Source: Bacteroidales bacterium (GTDB lineage Bacteria; Bacteroidota; Bacteroidia; Bacteroidales; GCA-2711565). Taken from it: a stretch of DNA of 18,775 bases. The notes under the pieces are model-generated. The model worked only from the letters and a program-made list of their open reading frames with translations, made no database searches and was not told where the DNA came from. Positions within the stretch are counted from its first letter, which is position 1. Every line of letters begins with the position of its first letter. This document shows positions 7,285 through 15,344 of this stretch, piece after piece. The stretch covers positions 1,129 through 19,903 of the forward strand of contig JAOZQX010000001.1 of the NCBI GenBank assembly GCA_029931995.1, in the 5' to 3' direction. The position numbers were made by a program, and so were the translations under genes.

Positions 7285-8238
7285 ATGCACATTATGAATA
7301 AATTAAGACTAATCTTAAGTGTTGCTTTTCTAATCGTTAGCGTATTTCTTTTCTCACAAACCATTAACGAGGCAGGAGAAGCTTTTAATAATGGAGGGGC
7401 ACACTACAAAGCAAAAAATTTTACTTCAGCAATTGATGAGTACAAAAAATGTATTGAAATTTGTAATAGCCTTGGTGGTGAAGCCGATGATCTTTTATCA
7501 AAAGCCGAATCTTCTTTGATCCTTTCATATATAAATTCAGGGAAAGCTCAATATAAAGCGAAGAAATTTGATAATGCTATTTCATCATTTAACTCAGCTT
7601 ATGAGAATGCAACAGATGACCAGAAAAAAAGCGCTGCAAAGCAGTATCTGTCCAGAGTTTATTATTCAAAAGGGACTGCTTTTTATAGTGGTAAAAAATA
7701 CGCAGAAGCTATTGCAGCTTATGATAAATCCTTAGAGTATAATGGAAAGTATTTTAAAGCAAATTATGGGAAAGCATTAGTTTATCGCAAACAAGGAAAT
7801 GTTGAGGCCTTTAAAGCTTCTGCAGATAAAGTAATTGAAATGGGTCCGGAAACAGATAAAACAGTTGCTAAAACTAAATCTACAGCTTCCAAATTTTTTA
7901 TTGCAGAGGGCGGAAAAGCAATTCAAGCAAGTAAATTTCAAAAAGCTATTGAAATGTTAAACATCGGTTTTTCGTATAAAAATGGGAATGCCCAAGCTTA
8001 TTATTTTGCAACTATTGCATATAATGGATTGGCACAATGGCAAAAAGCTATTGAAGCTGCTAATAGTTCAATTTCATTAGAAAAGAAAAGTACGTCTAAT
8101 ATTTATTTTGAGTTAGCCAAAGCCTACGAAGGTGCAGGAAATAAAACTCAAGCATGCTCATCGTACAAAAAAGTTATTGATGGCCCTAACCTGGAAGCCG
8201 CAAAACATAAAGTTACAGTAGAGTTAAAATGTAACTAA
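7285..8238 (+). CDS. Secreted tetratricopeptide-repeat protein
   Basis: 317 residues. The N-terminus (MNKLRLILSVAFLIVSVFLFSQ, from Met4) is a classic signal peptide cut near Ser-Gln, so the protein is probably periplasmic. Translation could start at 7285 or at the third-codon-downstream ATG at 7294; the latter gives the cleaner signal peptide. The rest is about seven helical TPR-type units, recognisable by G-x-x-x-Y-x-x-x-x-[FY]-x-x-A-I-x-x-[FY] patterns such as GAHYKAKNFTSAIDEYKKCI, GTAFYSGKKYAEAIAAYDKS and AIAYNGLAQWQKAIEA-type repeats. There is no enzymatic domain, so it is probably a protein-protein scaffold with unknown partner. It is flanked by its own promoter and a strong terminator, so it is monocistronic. 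Confidence 0.85.
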   Translation: MHIMNKLRLILSVAFLIVSVFLFSQTINEAGEAFNNGGAHYKAKNFTSAIDEYKKCIEICNSLGGEADDLLSKAESSLILSYINSGKAQYKAKKFDNAISSFNSAYENATDDQKKSAAKQYLSRVYYSKGTAFYSGKKYAEAIAAYDKSLEYNGKYFKANYGKALVYRKQGNVEAFKASADKVIEMGPETDKTVAKTKSTASKFFIAEGGKAIQASKFQKAIEMLNIGFSYKNGNAQAYYFATIAYNGLAQWQKAIEAANSSISLEKKSTSNIYFELAKAYEGAGNKTQACSSYKKVIDGPNLEAAKHKVTVELKCN

Positions 8239-8250
8239 TATCAAAAAAGT

Positions 8251-8282
8251 AAAAAAGGGAAGGTTAATACTTCCCTTTTTTT
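8251..8282 (+). terminator. Rho-independent terminator after the TPR gene
   Basis: Stem AAAAAAGGGAAG (8251-8262) pairs perfectly with CTTCCCTTTTTT (8270-8281) around a 7-base loop, followed by further T. It begins 12 bases after the stop codon. Confidence 0.85.
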
Positions 8283-8295
8283 ATAAATAAATTCT

Positions 8296-8303
8296 TAGCT
8301 TTG
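8296..8303 (+). promoter_or_regulatory. Putative promoter of the 28-residue ORF, -7 box
   Basis: TAGCTTTG fits TAnnTTTG exactly and lies 24 bases before the ATG at 8328, just after the preceding terminator. A T-rich -33 area overlaps the terminator T tract, so the upstream element is uncertain. Confidence 0.45.
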
Positions 8304-8327
8304 TTAAAGTAAGATGTTGACTTGAAT

Positions 8328-8414
8328 ATGGAAAGATTAAGTCCCAATGAACGGTTTTTAATATGGATATTTACCATCGGCATGACCATTATGCTTTACT
8401 TTTTGGTTATCTGA
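8328..8414 (+). CDS. Candidate 28-residue single-pass membrane microprotein
   Basis: An ATG-initiated frame of 28 codons ending in TGA. The first nine residues are polar and charged (MERLSPNER). They are followed by a hydrophobic stretch (FLIWIFTIGMTIMLYFLVI) of about 19 residues, long enough to cross the membrane once. It sits in an otherwise empty 304-base gap, after a terminator and an exact TAnnTTTG box, giving a self-contained transcription unit. The function is unknown. A frame this short can arise by chance, so existence rests on the promoter, the amphipathic-then-hydrophobic layout and placement. Confidence 0.4.
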   Translation: MERLSPNERFLIWIFTIGMTIMLYFLVI

Positions 8415-8483
8415 TTCGTTTCCCCTCCTAAAAAATTATTGATTAATTCCCTTCTTTCCAATTCCGAAACGATCAAAATTTTA

Positions 8484-8491
8484 TATATTTG
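8484..8491 (+). promoter_or_regulatory. Putative promoter of the hybrid histidine kinase, -7 box
   Basis: TATATTTG matches TAnnTTTG and lies 51 bases before the kinase ATG, leaving an untranslated leader of roughly 45 bases. No good -33 element is seen. Confidence 0.45.
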
Positions 8492-8542
8492 GGATAGAGT
8501 TATCTGCTCATACGTATTTATAACGGATAGTTTAACTGCATC

Positions 8543-10078
8543 ATGGCCAATTCTGAAAACAATAGTTTAAATCCATTTAAAGCAAAGGAGCTATTTGATT
8601 TGCTAATGTTTTCTCATGATTGGTTTTGGGAAGTAGATGAGAATTGGATAATTCAGAATACAGAAGGCCGCTTATTAAAATCCTTAGCTTATCCTAGAAA
8701 TGATTTCATCGGAAAATCTATTTTTGAATTTTTCCCTTCTGACATTCAAGACTCTTTTAAGCTTAAGTTTAATGAAATAGCCAAATCTAAGGAGCCCGTT
8801 TTATTTGAATCAATCCCTCGCAAGGCAAAAAACAACTTGCTCTTATATACCCATCTTACAGTAATTGTTTCAAAAAATGCGCAAGGTCAAATTACATATA
8901 TGGGTCTTGAAAAAGATGTAACAAATTTGGTAGTTGAAAAAAATGAATCAATTGAAGCCACCAAAGAAAAATCCTTGTTTTTGGCTAAAATGAGCCATGA
9001 AATTCGCACTCCGATGAATGGTATTATTGGAACCGCCGAACTATTAAAAGATTTTAATTTAGATGAAGAACAGGCCGATCTGCTCAATATTATTGATGTT
9101 TCAGCCAATAACCTTCTATCCATCATTAACGATATTTTAGACATCTCAAAATTAGATTCTGGAAAAATAGAACTGGAAAATACTGCCTTTAATATTTTTG
9201 ATGCTGTTAACGAAGTGATTACGATGCTTGGAGGGCAGGGTGGAAAACCCGAGGTGGAAATTCTATCTGAGATCGATTCCAATGTTCCATCCATTCTATA
9301 TGGCGATGAGCTGCGGCTTAAGCAAATCATAATTAATTTTGTAAACAATGCTGTAAAATTTACCAAAAAAGGTAGCGTAACTATTGAAGTTAAAATACTG
9401 CTAGATAAAGCCGATACAATAAAACTTAAAATTGGAGTTATAGATACAGGAATTGGAATCTCAAAGGAAGGGATAACAAAGCTTTTCAAGGAATTCTCTC
9501 AGGTAGATCATTCAATGTATCGAAAATTTGGAGGAACGGGTCTTGGTTTGATGATTTCAAAAAAATTAACCGAACTAATGGGCGGAGAAATTGGTGTAGA
9601 AAGTGAATTGAGTAAAGGTTCGGTTTTTTGGATTGAGGTTGGTTTTTTGAAAAAAAGTAAAAAGGAAGAAAATAATAATATAAATAATATGAGCGATATG
9701 AATGCTTCAACACAGAAATTACGGATTTTAGTTGCCGAGGATAATGTAATTAATCAAAAAGTGGCTATGATAAATTTGAGGCAATTAGGGCATGATGTTG
9801 AAATAGCGGTTAACGGACAAATGGCTGTTGAGATGTTTAAGAAAGGAGAATATGATATTGTGTTGATGGATATTCAAATGCCTGTTTTGGACGGACTGGA
9901 AGCCACGCTTGCCATACGTAAATATGAAAAAGAAAATAATTTAGAAAAAATCCGTATTGTAGCTATTACGGCCAATGCTATGAAAGAGGATAAAGACCGT
10001 TGCTTTGAAGTAGGAATGGATGATTACATCACCAAACCTTTCCGTTCCGAAGATTTAGTGCGGATACTTTCGATTTAA
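8543..10078 (+). CDS. Cytosolic PAS hybrid sensor histidine kinase with receiver domain
   Basis: 511 residues with no signal peptide or transmembrane segment, so it senses inside the cell. Order of domains: PAS (about 15-130, LLMFSHDWFWEVDENW onward), HisKA with the phospho-acceptor H152 in KMSHEIRTPMNGIIG, HATPase_c with N box (IIINFVNNAVKFTKKG), G1 (VIDTGIGIS), F box (LFKEFSQVD) and G2 (GGTGLGLMISKKL). A low-complexity Asn/Met linker (EENNNINNMSDMNAS) follows, then a CheY-like receiver from about residue 393 with acidic pair ED in LVAEDN, phospho-acceptor D443 in LMDIQMPVLDG and K in YITKPF. All catalytic residues are intact. There is no output domain or adjacent response regulator, so it probably feeds a separate Hpt protein or acts through its own receiver. 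The ligand is unknown. Confidence 0.93.
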   Translation: MANSENNSLNPFKAKELFDLLMFSHDWFWEVDENWIIQNTEGRLLKSLAYPRNDFIGKSIFEFFPSDIQDSFKLKFNEIAKSKEPVLFESIPRKAKNNLLLYTHLTVIVSKNAQGQITYMGLEKDVTNLVVEKNESIEATKEKSLFLAKMSHEIRTPMNGIIGTAELLKDFNLDEEQADLLNIIDVSANNLLSIINDILDISKLDSGKIELENTAFNIFDAVNEVITMLGGQGGKPEVEILSEIDSNVPSILYGDELRLKQIIINFVNNAVKFTKKGSVTIEVKILLDKADTIKLKIGVIDTGIGISKEGITKLFKEFSQVDHSMYRKFGGTGLGLMISKKLTELMGGEIGVESELSKGSVFWIEVGFLKKSKKEENNNINNMSDMNASTQKLRILVAEDNVINQKVAMINLRQLGHDVEIAVNGQMAVEMFKKGEYDIVLMDIQMPVLDGLEATLAIRKYEKENNLEKIRIVAITANAMKEDKDRCFEVGMDDYITKPFRSEDLVRILSI

Positions 10079-10113
10079 TGTTATCATTTTTATAAAAGGT
10101 AGAAGCAAGAAAC

Positions 10114-10145
10114 TTGAATCTCCTTATTATTAATTCATATCTTTG
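10114..10145 (+). promoter_or_regulatory. tatA promoter
   Basis: TATCTTTG at 10138-10145 is an exact TAnnTTTG box, with a TTG at 10114-10116 about 21 bases upstream as a partial -33 element. The tatA ATG is 24 bases downstream. Confidence 0.55.
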
Positions 10146-10169
10146 TAAAGAAATTATAAACTCAAACTT

Positions 10170-10367
10170 ATGAACTTATCAATACTACTTGGAATGGTTG
10201 GTCCCTGGCAAATAGTTATCATTGCCGTAATTATTTTATTGCTCTTTGGAGGTAAAAAAATACCTGAACTTATGAAGGGTTTAGGCAGAGGAGTTAAAGA
10301 ATTCAAAGAAGGCATTAACCCGGACGAAGAAAAAGAGAAAGAAAAAGAAAAAGAAAATAAGGAGTAA
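10170..10367 (+). CDS. tatA: Twin-arginine translocase subunit TatA/TatE
   Basis: 65 residues. An N-terminal transmembrane helix (about 10-25, PWQIVIIAVIILLLFGG) is followed by the FGGKKIPEL hinge, an amphipathic helix (MKGLGRGVKEFKEGI) and a highly charged Glu/Lys tail (alternating EK). This is the compact TatA architecture; TatA oligomers form the pore through which folded Tat substrates cross the inner membrane. TatB is usually longer and lacks this exact FG-K-K-x-P-E-L hinge, and TatC is not in the window. The gene is framed by its own promoter and terminator, so it is probably monocistronic. Confidence 0.92.
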   Translation: MNLSILLGMVGPWQIVIIAVIILLLFGGKKIPELMKGLGRGVKEFKEGINPDEEKEKEKEKENKE

Positions 10368-10394
10368 TCCTATATTTGTTTTCTGATATATTTG

Positions 10395-10430
10395 GCTTGA
10401 TTCGATTTTTATCGGAATCAGGCTTTTTTA
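10395..10430 (+). terminator. Terminator after tatA
   Basis: An imperfect stem, GC..GATTC-GAT with ATC-GGAATC..GC, surrounds a T-rich loop and is followed by a TTTTTT run. It begins about 28 bases after the tatA stop. Confidence 0.7.
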
Positions 10431-10494
10431 TTTATAACTACATACTAAATAGTGTTAAAAGAAGTTAAATAAAAGCCATTGGTAAATTCTGAAG

Positions 10495-10523
10495 TTTGAG
10501 GGATTGAAAAAATTATATTTTTG
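10495..10523 (+). promoter_or_regulatory. Promoter of the mltD-like operon
   Basis: TTTG at 10495-10498 and TATTTTTG at 10516-10523 (TAnnTTTG) are separated by 17 bases, slightly short for the usual spacing. The ATG is about 36 bases downstream. Confidence 0.5.
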
Positions 10524-10558
10524 TAGGGTTTAATGTTGGATAATAATATTGTTGAATT

Positions 10559-12211
10559 ATGATATCAGGAAAAATACGCCATATATTTTTTATTATACTA
10601 GTCGGATTTATTTTTACTCAAGGTAAAGCTCAAAACACAGTTAATAAACCGGATAGTTTAAAGTTTGAAGAGAACCTCATTGAGGATTCTCCCATTGTTA
10701 GTATGCTAGATAGTTTGCTGACCATTAAATATTTCAGTTCAAGTTTTTTAATAGAGGATTCAAGCTATTTGAACGTGTATAAATTTCCGGAAGACTTCAT
10801 TCCCGAATATTCCGATTCAATTTATGAAGCCCGAATTGATATTTTAAATGCCGAAACTCCCATTGAGCTCACATTTAACAAAAATGTAAAAAATTATATT
10901 CTTTTATATGGGAAGCGAAAACGTGATCTTACCATGAAAATGTTGGGGCTTTCAAAAATATATTTTCCATTTTTTGAAGAACAATTGGATCGTTTTAATA
11001 TTCCCTTGGAATTAAAATATTTGGCCATTGTTGAGTCGGCCTTAAATCCGCGAGCCGGTTCACGAGTGGGCGCCAAAGGATTGTGGCAATTTATGTATGG
11101 AACGGGCAAGGTTTACGACTTAAAGGTTTCATCTTATGTCGATGATCGTTTTGATCCGATTAAATCAACCATTGCTGCCTGTCAGCATTTATCCGATTTG
11201 TATGATATTTATAACGATTGGTCATTGGCTTTGGCAGCTTATAATTCGGGAGCCGGTAATGTAAATCGTGCTATTCGTAGAGCGGGAGGGGTAAAAAGCT
11301 ACTGGGCCATTTGGCCGTTTTTACCTCGCGAAACTCGTGGCTATGTACCCGCTTTTATTGCGGTAACTTACATCATGAATTTTGCTGCTGAGCACAACCT
11401 CTTCCCTCGCGATCCAGGTTTTCTTTACATGGGCATTGATACGGTTACGGTTCGCGATGTATTGTCATTCGATCAAATTTCGGAAATGCTTAATATCCCG
11501 ATGGAGGACGTTAAATTCTTGAATCCTCAATACAAATTAGGAGTAATACCGGCTACAAACGGTAAAAAATATAAATTACGTCTTCCAAAGGAATTTGTAG
11601 GAACCTACCTTAATAATGAGGATTCTTTGTATGGCTTTAAAAGCAAAAAAGGTATTGAACGCGATAAACTGTTGGCTCAAATAAAAAAAGCTAAAAACCG
11701 TAGTATTCACATTGTTCGAAGCGGCGAAAACCTTGGGCTTATTGCCAAGCATTATCGTTGTTATGTAAACCAGCTGAAACGTTGGAATAATTTGAAAAGA
11801 AACACAATTTTTCCCGGACAAAAACTGATTGTTTTTGGCGATGCGGTTTCGTCATCTAGTGCTCCTACACAACGATCAACGGATAAATCTTATCATATTG
11901 TCCGGAATGGCGAAAACCTTGGGCTTATTGCTAAACGTTATCGATGTAGCATTACCGATTTAAAAGAATGGAATAATTTGCGCAAATCAACTATTTATCC
12001 TAATCAGAAATTAGCGGTTTATGCTCCCAAACTTGTGGTTGATAAAAATGCAAAATATTTGTACCATACAATAAAAAGAGGAGACACATTGTGGGATATT
12101 GCCCGCTCTTACGATGGCGTAACTGTCGATCAAATTAAGCGCCTGAATAATATTCGCAATTCAAAACGCCTAACTCCGGGGAAAAAAATTAAGGTTGCCG
12201 TAATTGGGTAA
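10559..12211 (+). CDS. mltD: MltD-like membrane-bound lytic murein transglycosylase with three LysM domains
   Basis: Cleaves the MurNAc-GlcNAc bond of peptidoglycan, forming a 1,6-anhydro product. 550 residues. A signal peptide occupies residues 1-25 (HIFFIILVGFIFTQGKAQ). The SLT catalytic domain follows at about 140-280 with catalytic E159 in LAIVESALNP, the GAKGLWQFM motif and LALAAYNSGAGNVNRAI. Three LysM peptidoglycan-binding domains follow the catalytic domain (YHIVRSGENLGLIAK at about 384, YHIVRNGENLGLIAK at about 444 and YHTIKRGDTLWDIAR at about 503). LysM 1 and 2 share an identical 23-base DNA stretch, so that pair is a recent duplication. No lipobox is evident, so it is secreted rather than lipid-anchored. 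The DUF4837 gene follows after 36 bases, likely in the same transcript. Confidence 0.93.
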   Translation: MISGKIRHIFFIILVGFIFTQGKAQNTVNKPDSLKFEENLIEDSPIVSMLDSLLTIKYFSSSFLIEDSSYLNVYKFPEDFIPEYSDSIYEARIDILNAETPIELTFNKNVKNYILLYGKRKRDLTMKMLGLSKIYFPFFEEQLDRFNIPLELKYLAIVESALNPRAGSRVGAKGLWQFMYGTGKVYDLKVSSYVDDRFDPIKSTIAACQHLSDLYDIYNDWSLALAAYNSGAGNVNRAIRRAGGVKSYWAIWPFLPRETRGYVPAFIAVTYIMNFAAEHNLFPRDPGFLYMGIDTVTVRDVLSFDQISEMLNIPMEDVKFLNPQYKLGVIPATNGKKYKLRLPKEFVGTYLNNEDSLYGFKSKKGIERDKLLAQIKKAKNRSIHIVRSGENLGLIAKHYRCYVNQLKRWNNLKRNTIFPGQKLIVFGDAVSSSSAPTQRSTDKSYHIVRNGENLGLIAKRYRCSITDLKEWNNLRKSTIYPNQKLAVYAPKLVVDKNAKYLYHTIKRGDTLWDIARSYDGVTVDQIKRLNNIRNSKRLTPGKKIKVAVIG

Positions 12212-12247
12212 TAGACCGATTACAGATTATAAATTAAATCATTGAAA

Positions 12248-13267
12248 ATGAAAAAATTTAAATTTATAAGCCTTCTCATTCTAATGATGTTTTTGGCTGG
12301 TCAGAGTTGTGATTATTCAAAATTGACCCTTTCTCACTCTTTTGGTAAAACATTGGAATTACTTGTAGTAACCAATAATAAAGAACAGTGGAATGGCAAA
12401 ATGGGCAAAAGTATTCAAGAATATTTTGGGCAAATGTTTGAAGGTTTGCCTCAATGGGAGCCTATGTTCGATATTTTTTATTTACCACAAGAGGCTTTTG
12501 GCGACATTTATAAGCCTAATCATTTAATTTTTATTGCCGATATTGATTCTGCTTTGGAAGAACCAATTATTGAAACCCGAAAAAATTTATGGGCGGCTCC
12601 TCAGCGAGTGGTCAAGATTTCTGCTCCTGACATTAATTCTTTCATTCAGGCATTCGATGAAAACAAAGAAGGCATTATGGAATTATATCAGCAGTTGGAG
12701 CGTGAGCGTATTCTAAAATTCTTCAAAACATCTGAGGCAAAAAAAGCCAAAAACATTTTACAAAAAGTATTTAAAATTGAGATGGTTTTGCCAGTAGGCT
12801 TTGTAGTTGCAAAATGCGTGGAAGATAATTTTATTTGGATTCGCAAAGAAACCAATTTAGTTAGTCAAGGACTAATGATCCATACCTTTGATTATTCGAG
12901 CACAAATATTTTTGAACCCGAAAGTATCATTTCTCGCCGTAACTCACTAACCAAATTACACATACCCGGACCAGTAGATGACAGTTACATGAAAGTTGCT
13001 GATGAGGTTATAGAGTGCATAAGTAAAGAAATAAATTTTAATGAAATGTATGCTGTTGAAACACGTGGGCTGTGGGATGTTCACAACGATTTTATGGGTG
13101 GTCCGTTTTTGAGTTATACCTTTGTGGATGAATCTCTAAACAGAGTTATAACCATTGATAGCTATGTATATGCACCGAAAGATCAAAAACGTATTCATAT
13201 GAAAGAGGTGGAAGCAATTCTACATTCTTTTAGCTTTGTTGAAAACAAATCAACCGAAAAAGAATAA
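12248..13267 (+). CDS. DUF4837 family putative lipoprotein
   Basis: 339 residues from the ATG at 12248; an in-frame TTG two codons earlier (12242) is a less likely start. The N-terminus KKFKFISLLILMMFLAGQSC21DY is a lipoprotein signal with a loose lipobox and an acylatable Cys21. The body matches the DUF4837 pattern as I recall it: an opening ELLVV segment, a GLPQWEPMFDIFYLP region and a late ETRGLWDVHNDFMGGPFLSYTFVDE motif. No enzymatic residues are known for this family. Bacteroidota genomes commonly keep it beside a lytic transglycosylase, as here, so an envelope or peptidoglycan-linked role is inferred. No promoter box is visible in the 36-base gap, which supports an operon with mltD. Confidence 0.85.
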   Translation: MKKFKFISLLILMMFLAGQSCDYSKLTLSHSFGKTLELLVVTNNKEQWNGKMGKSIQEYFGQMFEGLPQWEPMFDIFYLPQEAFGDIYKPNHLIFIADIDSALEEPIIETRKNLWAAPQRVVKISAPDINSFIQAFDENKEGIMELYQQLERERILKFFKTSEAKKAKNILQKVFKIEMVLPVGFVVAKCVEDNFIWIRKETNLVSQGLMIHTFDYSSTNIFEPESIISRRNSLTKLHIPGPVDDSYMKVADEVIECISKEINFNEMYAVETRGLWDVHNDFMGGPFLSYTFVDESLNRVITIDSYVYAPKDQKRIHMKEVEAILHSFSFVENKSTEKE

Positions 13268-13314
13268 ATATTTTATATATTTATCGTTGAGAGTATTAAC
13301 TAATACAATATTTT

Positions 13315-13767
13315 ATGAAAAAGTTTAGAGTTATTTTATTGATGATTGCTGCTGTTTTATTTGTGCTTCCTGCTTCTTTTGCACAAAAAAATGCCGATGA
13401 TATTCTTGGAGTTTGGATGAACGAAGACCAAGATGCACACATTGAAATTACTAAAAGAGACAACGAATATTTTGGTAAACTGATTTGGCTTAAAAACCCG
13501 ACTGATGAAGAAACCGGAAAACCTAAACTCGACAAACACAACCCAGACGAAAGTCTTCGTAGTAGGGCTACATGGGGCTTAGAAATTTTAACCAATTTTG
13601 TTTTTGATGGGGATAATAGATGGGAAGACGGTAAAATTTATGATCCTAAAAAAGGGAAAACGTATAGCTGTTATATGAAATTTGACGATGAAAAAACAAT
13701 TAAAATTCGTGGGTTCATCGGTGTAACACTGCTTGGTAGAACTACTTACTGGACTCATGTAGAATAA
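13315..13767 (+). CDS. DUF2147 family secreted protein
   Basis: 150 residues. A signal peptide (KKFRVILLMIAAVLFVLPASFAQ) ends at an A-x-A-Q type site near residue 24. The mature part is a small beta-barrel-like domain with the DUF2147 landmarks: DDILGVWMNEDQDAHIEI near the start, YFGKLIWLK, a D-x-x-NPDESLRSR stretch, WEDGKIYDPKKGKTYSCYM, and IKIRGFIGVTLLGRTTYWT at the end. The length is usual for the family. Function is unknown; it may bind a small ligand in the periplasm. The upstream gap is 47 bases and has only a degenerate TATATTTA box, so it may be co-transcribed with DUF4837 or have a weak own promoter. It is closed by a strong terminator. Confidence 0.9.
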   Translation: MKKFRVILLMIAAVLFVLPASFAQKNADDILGVWMNEDQDAHIEITKRDNEYFGKLIWLKNPTDEETGKPKLDKHNPDESLRSRATWGLEILTNFVFDGDNRWEDGKIYDPKKGKTYSCYMKFDDEKTIKIRGFIGVTLLGRTTYWTHVE

Positions 13768-13790
13768 TATTTTTTTATGACCATAATCAT

Positions 13791-13822
13791 AAAAACCGGC
13801 CGGTAATCAGGCTGGTTTTTTT
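13791..13822 (+). terminator. Terminator after the DUF2147 gene
   Basis: Stem AAAACCGGCC (13792-13801) pairs with GGCTGGTTTT (13810-13819), with one G-U pair and an 8-base loop, and runs into a T tract. It begins 24 bases after the stop and closes the mltD, DUF4837, DUF2147 unit. Confidence 0.85.
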
Positions 13823-13898
13823 ATAGTGGTATGAATTTTGATCTGTTATTCTCATTTAAAAAGTTACAGTTCAAAGATGTTTAATTAAAAAAGTATCT

Positions 13899-15344
13899 AT
13901 GATTTTGAAGGTTCATTTTAAATGGATTTTGATTATTATTTTGGCAGGATTATTTCTGGTTTTCTGTTTGAATACCGAAGGTTGGTTTTTTAAATCTCAC
14001 AATCAGGAATCTGAAAATTCAGCCATAAAGAAAATTAGAGAAACCGGGAAATTGATAGCTCTAACCGATTATAATTCCACCAATTATTTTATTTATCGGG
14101 GTGAACCCATGGGTTATCAGTTTGAGTTGCTGAAACTATTTGCCGACCACTTAGGGGTTAAACTCGAAATAGTTACCAATAATGATTTGAACCAAAGTTT
14201 TGAAAGCTTAAGAAACGATGAAATTGATATTATTGCAATCGGTCTTGCTAAAACAAACGAGCGCAAAGAAATAATTGATTTTACAATACCCATGGATCAA
14301 ACCCGACAGGTTTTAGTACAGCGAAAACCGGACAATTGGCGGAAAATAAAAACCATGGATGAATTGGAATCATACTTGATTCGGGAGCCCTTGGAATTGG
14401 CAGAAAAAACGGTTGTTATTCAAAAAAATACATCCTTTAAAGATCGGCTTATTAATTTGGCTAGTGAAATTGGCGATAGCATTAATATTGTTGAAGATGC
14501 CGATAGAGAAGTTGAAGAACTGATTGCTGCTGTTGCAGCCGGGGAAATTGATTATACCATAAGCGATGAAAATATTGCTTTGGTAAATCGAAAATATTTC
14601 CCCGACATTGATGTAAAAACTCCAATAAGTTTTACCCAAAATCTTTCTTGGGCAGTAAATAAGGGGCAGGACAGCCTTTTAATTTTGGTAAATAATTGGA
14701 TAAATGGATTTAAAAATTCCTTGACAGCGGGATTGCTTTATAATAAATATTTTAAAAACCCACGAACTATAAATTATGCTCGCAGCGAATACCATAGTAT
14801 TGGTGGAGGTAAAATTTCGCGTTACGATGATATTGTTAAAGAAATTAGCCAAAAATATGATATGGATTGGCGTTTAGTTTCATCGATAATTTATCAGGAA
14901 TCGGGCTTTAAACCTAATGCTAAATCATGGGTTGGTGCTTATGGTTTAATGCAATTAATGCCAAGTACAGCCAAAATGTTTGGTATTGATAGTTTGGCAT
15001 CGCCTAAAGAACAAATTGAGGCAGGGATGAAATTTATTCAGTGGCTCGATAAACAAATTCCCGAGGAAATTGAAGGAACAAATGAACGAACCAAATTTAT
15101 ACTTGCAGCTTATAATGCCGGCCTTGCACATGTTTTTGATGCCAGACGATTGGCCGAGAAATATAAGCAGGATCCCAATATTTGGACAGGAAGTGTAGAT
15201 ACTTTTTTATTACAAAAATCCAATCCTAAATTTTATCGCGATAGCGTTGTACGTTACGGATATTGCCGAGGAGAAGAACCCTATAATTTTGTAATTGAGA
15301 TTTTAGATCGTTACGATCATTACAAAAACCTGATAAAAAATTAA
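13899..15344 (+). CDS. mltF: MltF-like lytic transglycosylase with substrate-binding domain
   Basis: 481 residues in three parts. A hydrophobic N-terminal segment (about 9-23, WILIIILAGLFLVF) serves as signal peptide or anchor. A periplasmic solute-binding (SBP_bac_3) domain spans about 45-285, with GYQFELLKLFADHLGV and the DEIDIIAIGLAKTNERKEII motif typical of MltF. An SLT domain spans about 310-450, with catalytic E334 in SIIYQESGFKPNA, GAYGLMQLMPSTA and ILAAYNAGLAHV. In MltF the binding domain senses peptidoglycan peptides and controls the transglycosylase domain allosterically. Its ATG follows a terminator, so it has its own promoter; a TATCTATG overlapping the start is not convincing. 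The stop codon shares a TTAA with that of the converging flavodoxin gene. Confidence 0.93.
   Translation: MILKVHFKWILIIILAGLFLVFCLNTEGWFFKSHNQESENSAIKKIRETGKLIALTDYNSTNYFIYRGEPMGYQFELLKLFADHLGVKLEIVTNNDLNQSFESLRNDEIDIIAIGLAKTNERKEIIDFTIPMDQTRQVLVQRKPDNWRKIKTMDELESYLIREPLELAEKTVVIQKNTSFKDRLINLASEIGDSINIVEDADREVEELIAAVAAGEIDYTISDENIALVNRKYFPDIDVKTPISFTQNLSWAVNKGQDSLLILVNNWINGFKNSLTAGLLYNKYFKNPRTINYARSEYHSIGGGKISRYDDIVKEISQKYDMDWRLVSSIIYQESGFKPNAKSWVGAYGLMQLMPSTAKMFGIDSLASPKEQIEAGMKFIQWLDKQIPEEIEGTNERTKFILAAYNAGLAHVFDARRLAEKYKQDPNIWTGSVDTFLLQKSNPKFYRDSVVRYGYCRGEEPYNFVIEILDRYDHYKNLIKN

Noticed and set aside
7281..7301. Six-codon leader frame beginning at the ATG at 7281, before the TPR gene
   Set aside because: Too short, with no attenuator-like structure or codon run; it is most likely incidental to the overlapping start region.
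8887..9713. Minus-strand open frames of 200 and 75 residues opposite the hybrid histidine kinase
   Set aside because: The kinase frame carries complete catalytic motifs; the antisense frames are Ser- and Phe-rich, as expected of reverse-complement shadows.
12242..12247. TTG start for the DUF4837 gene
   Set aside because: The ATG two codons later gives a standard lipoprotein signal (MKKFKF) and is the more plausible start.
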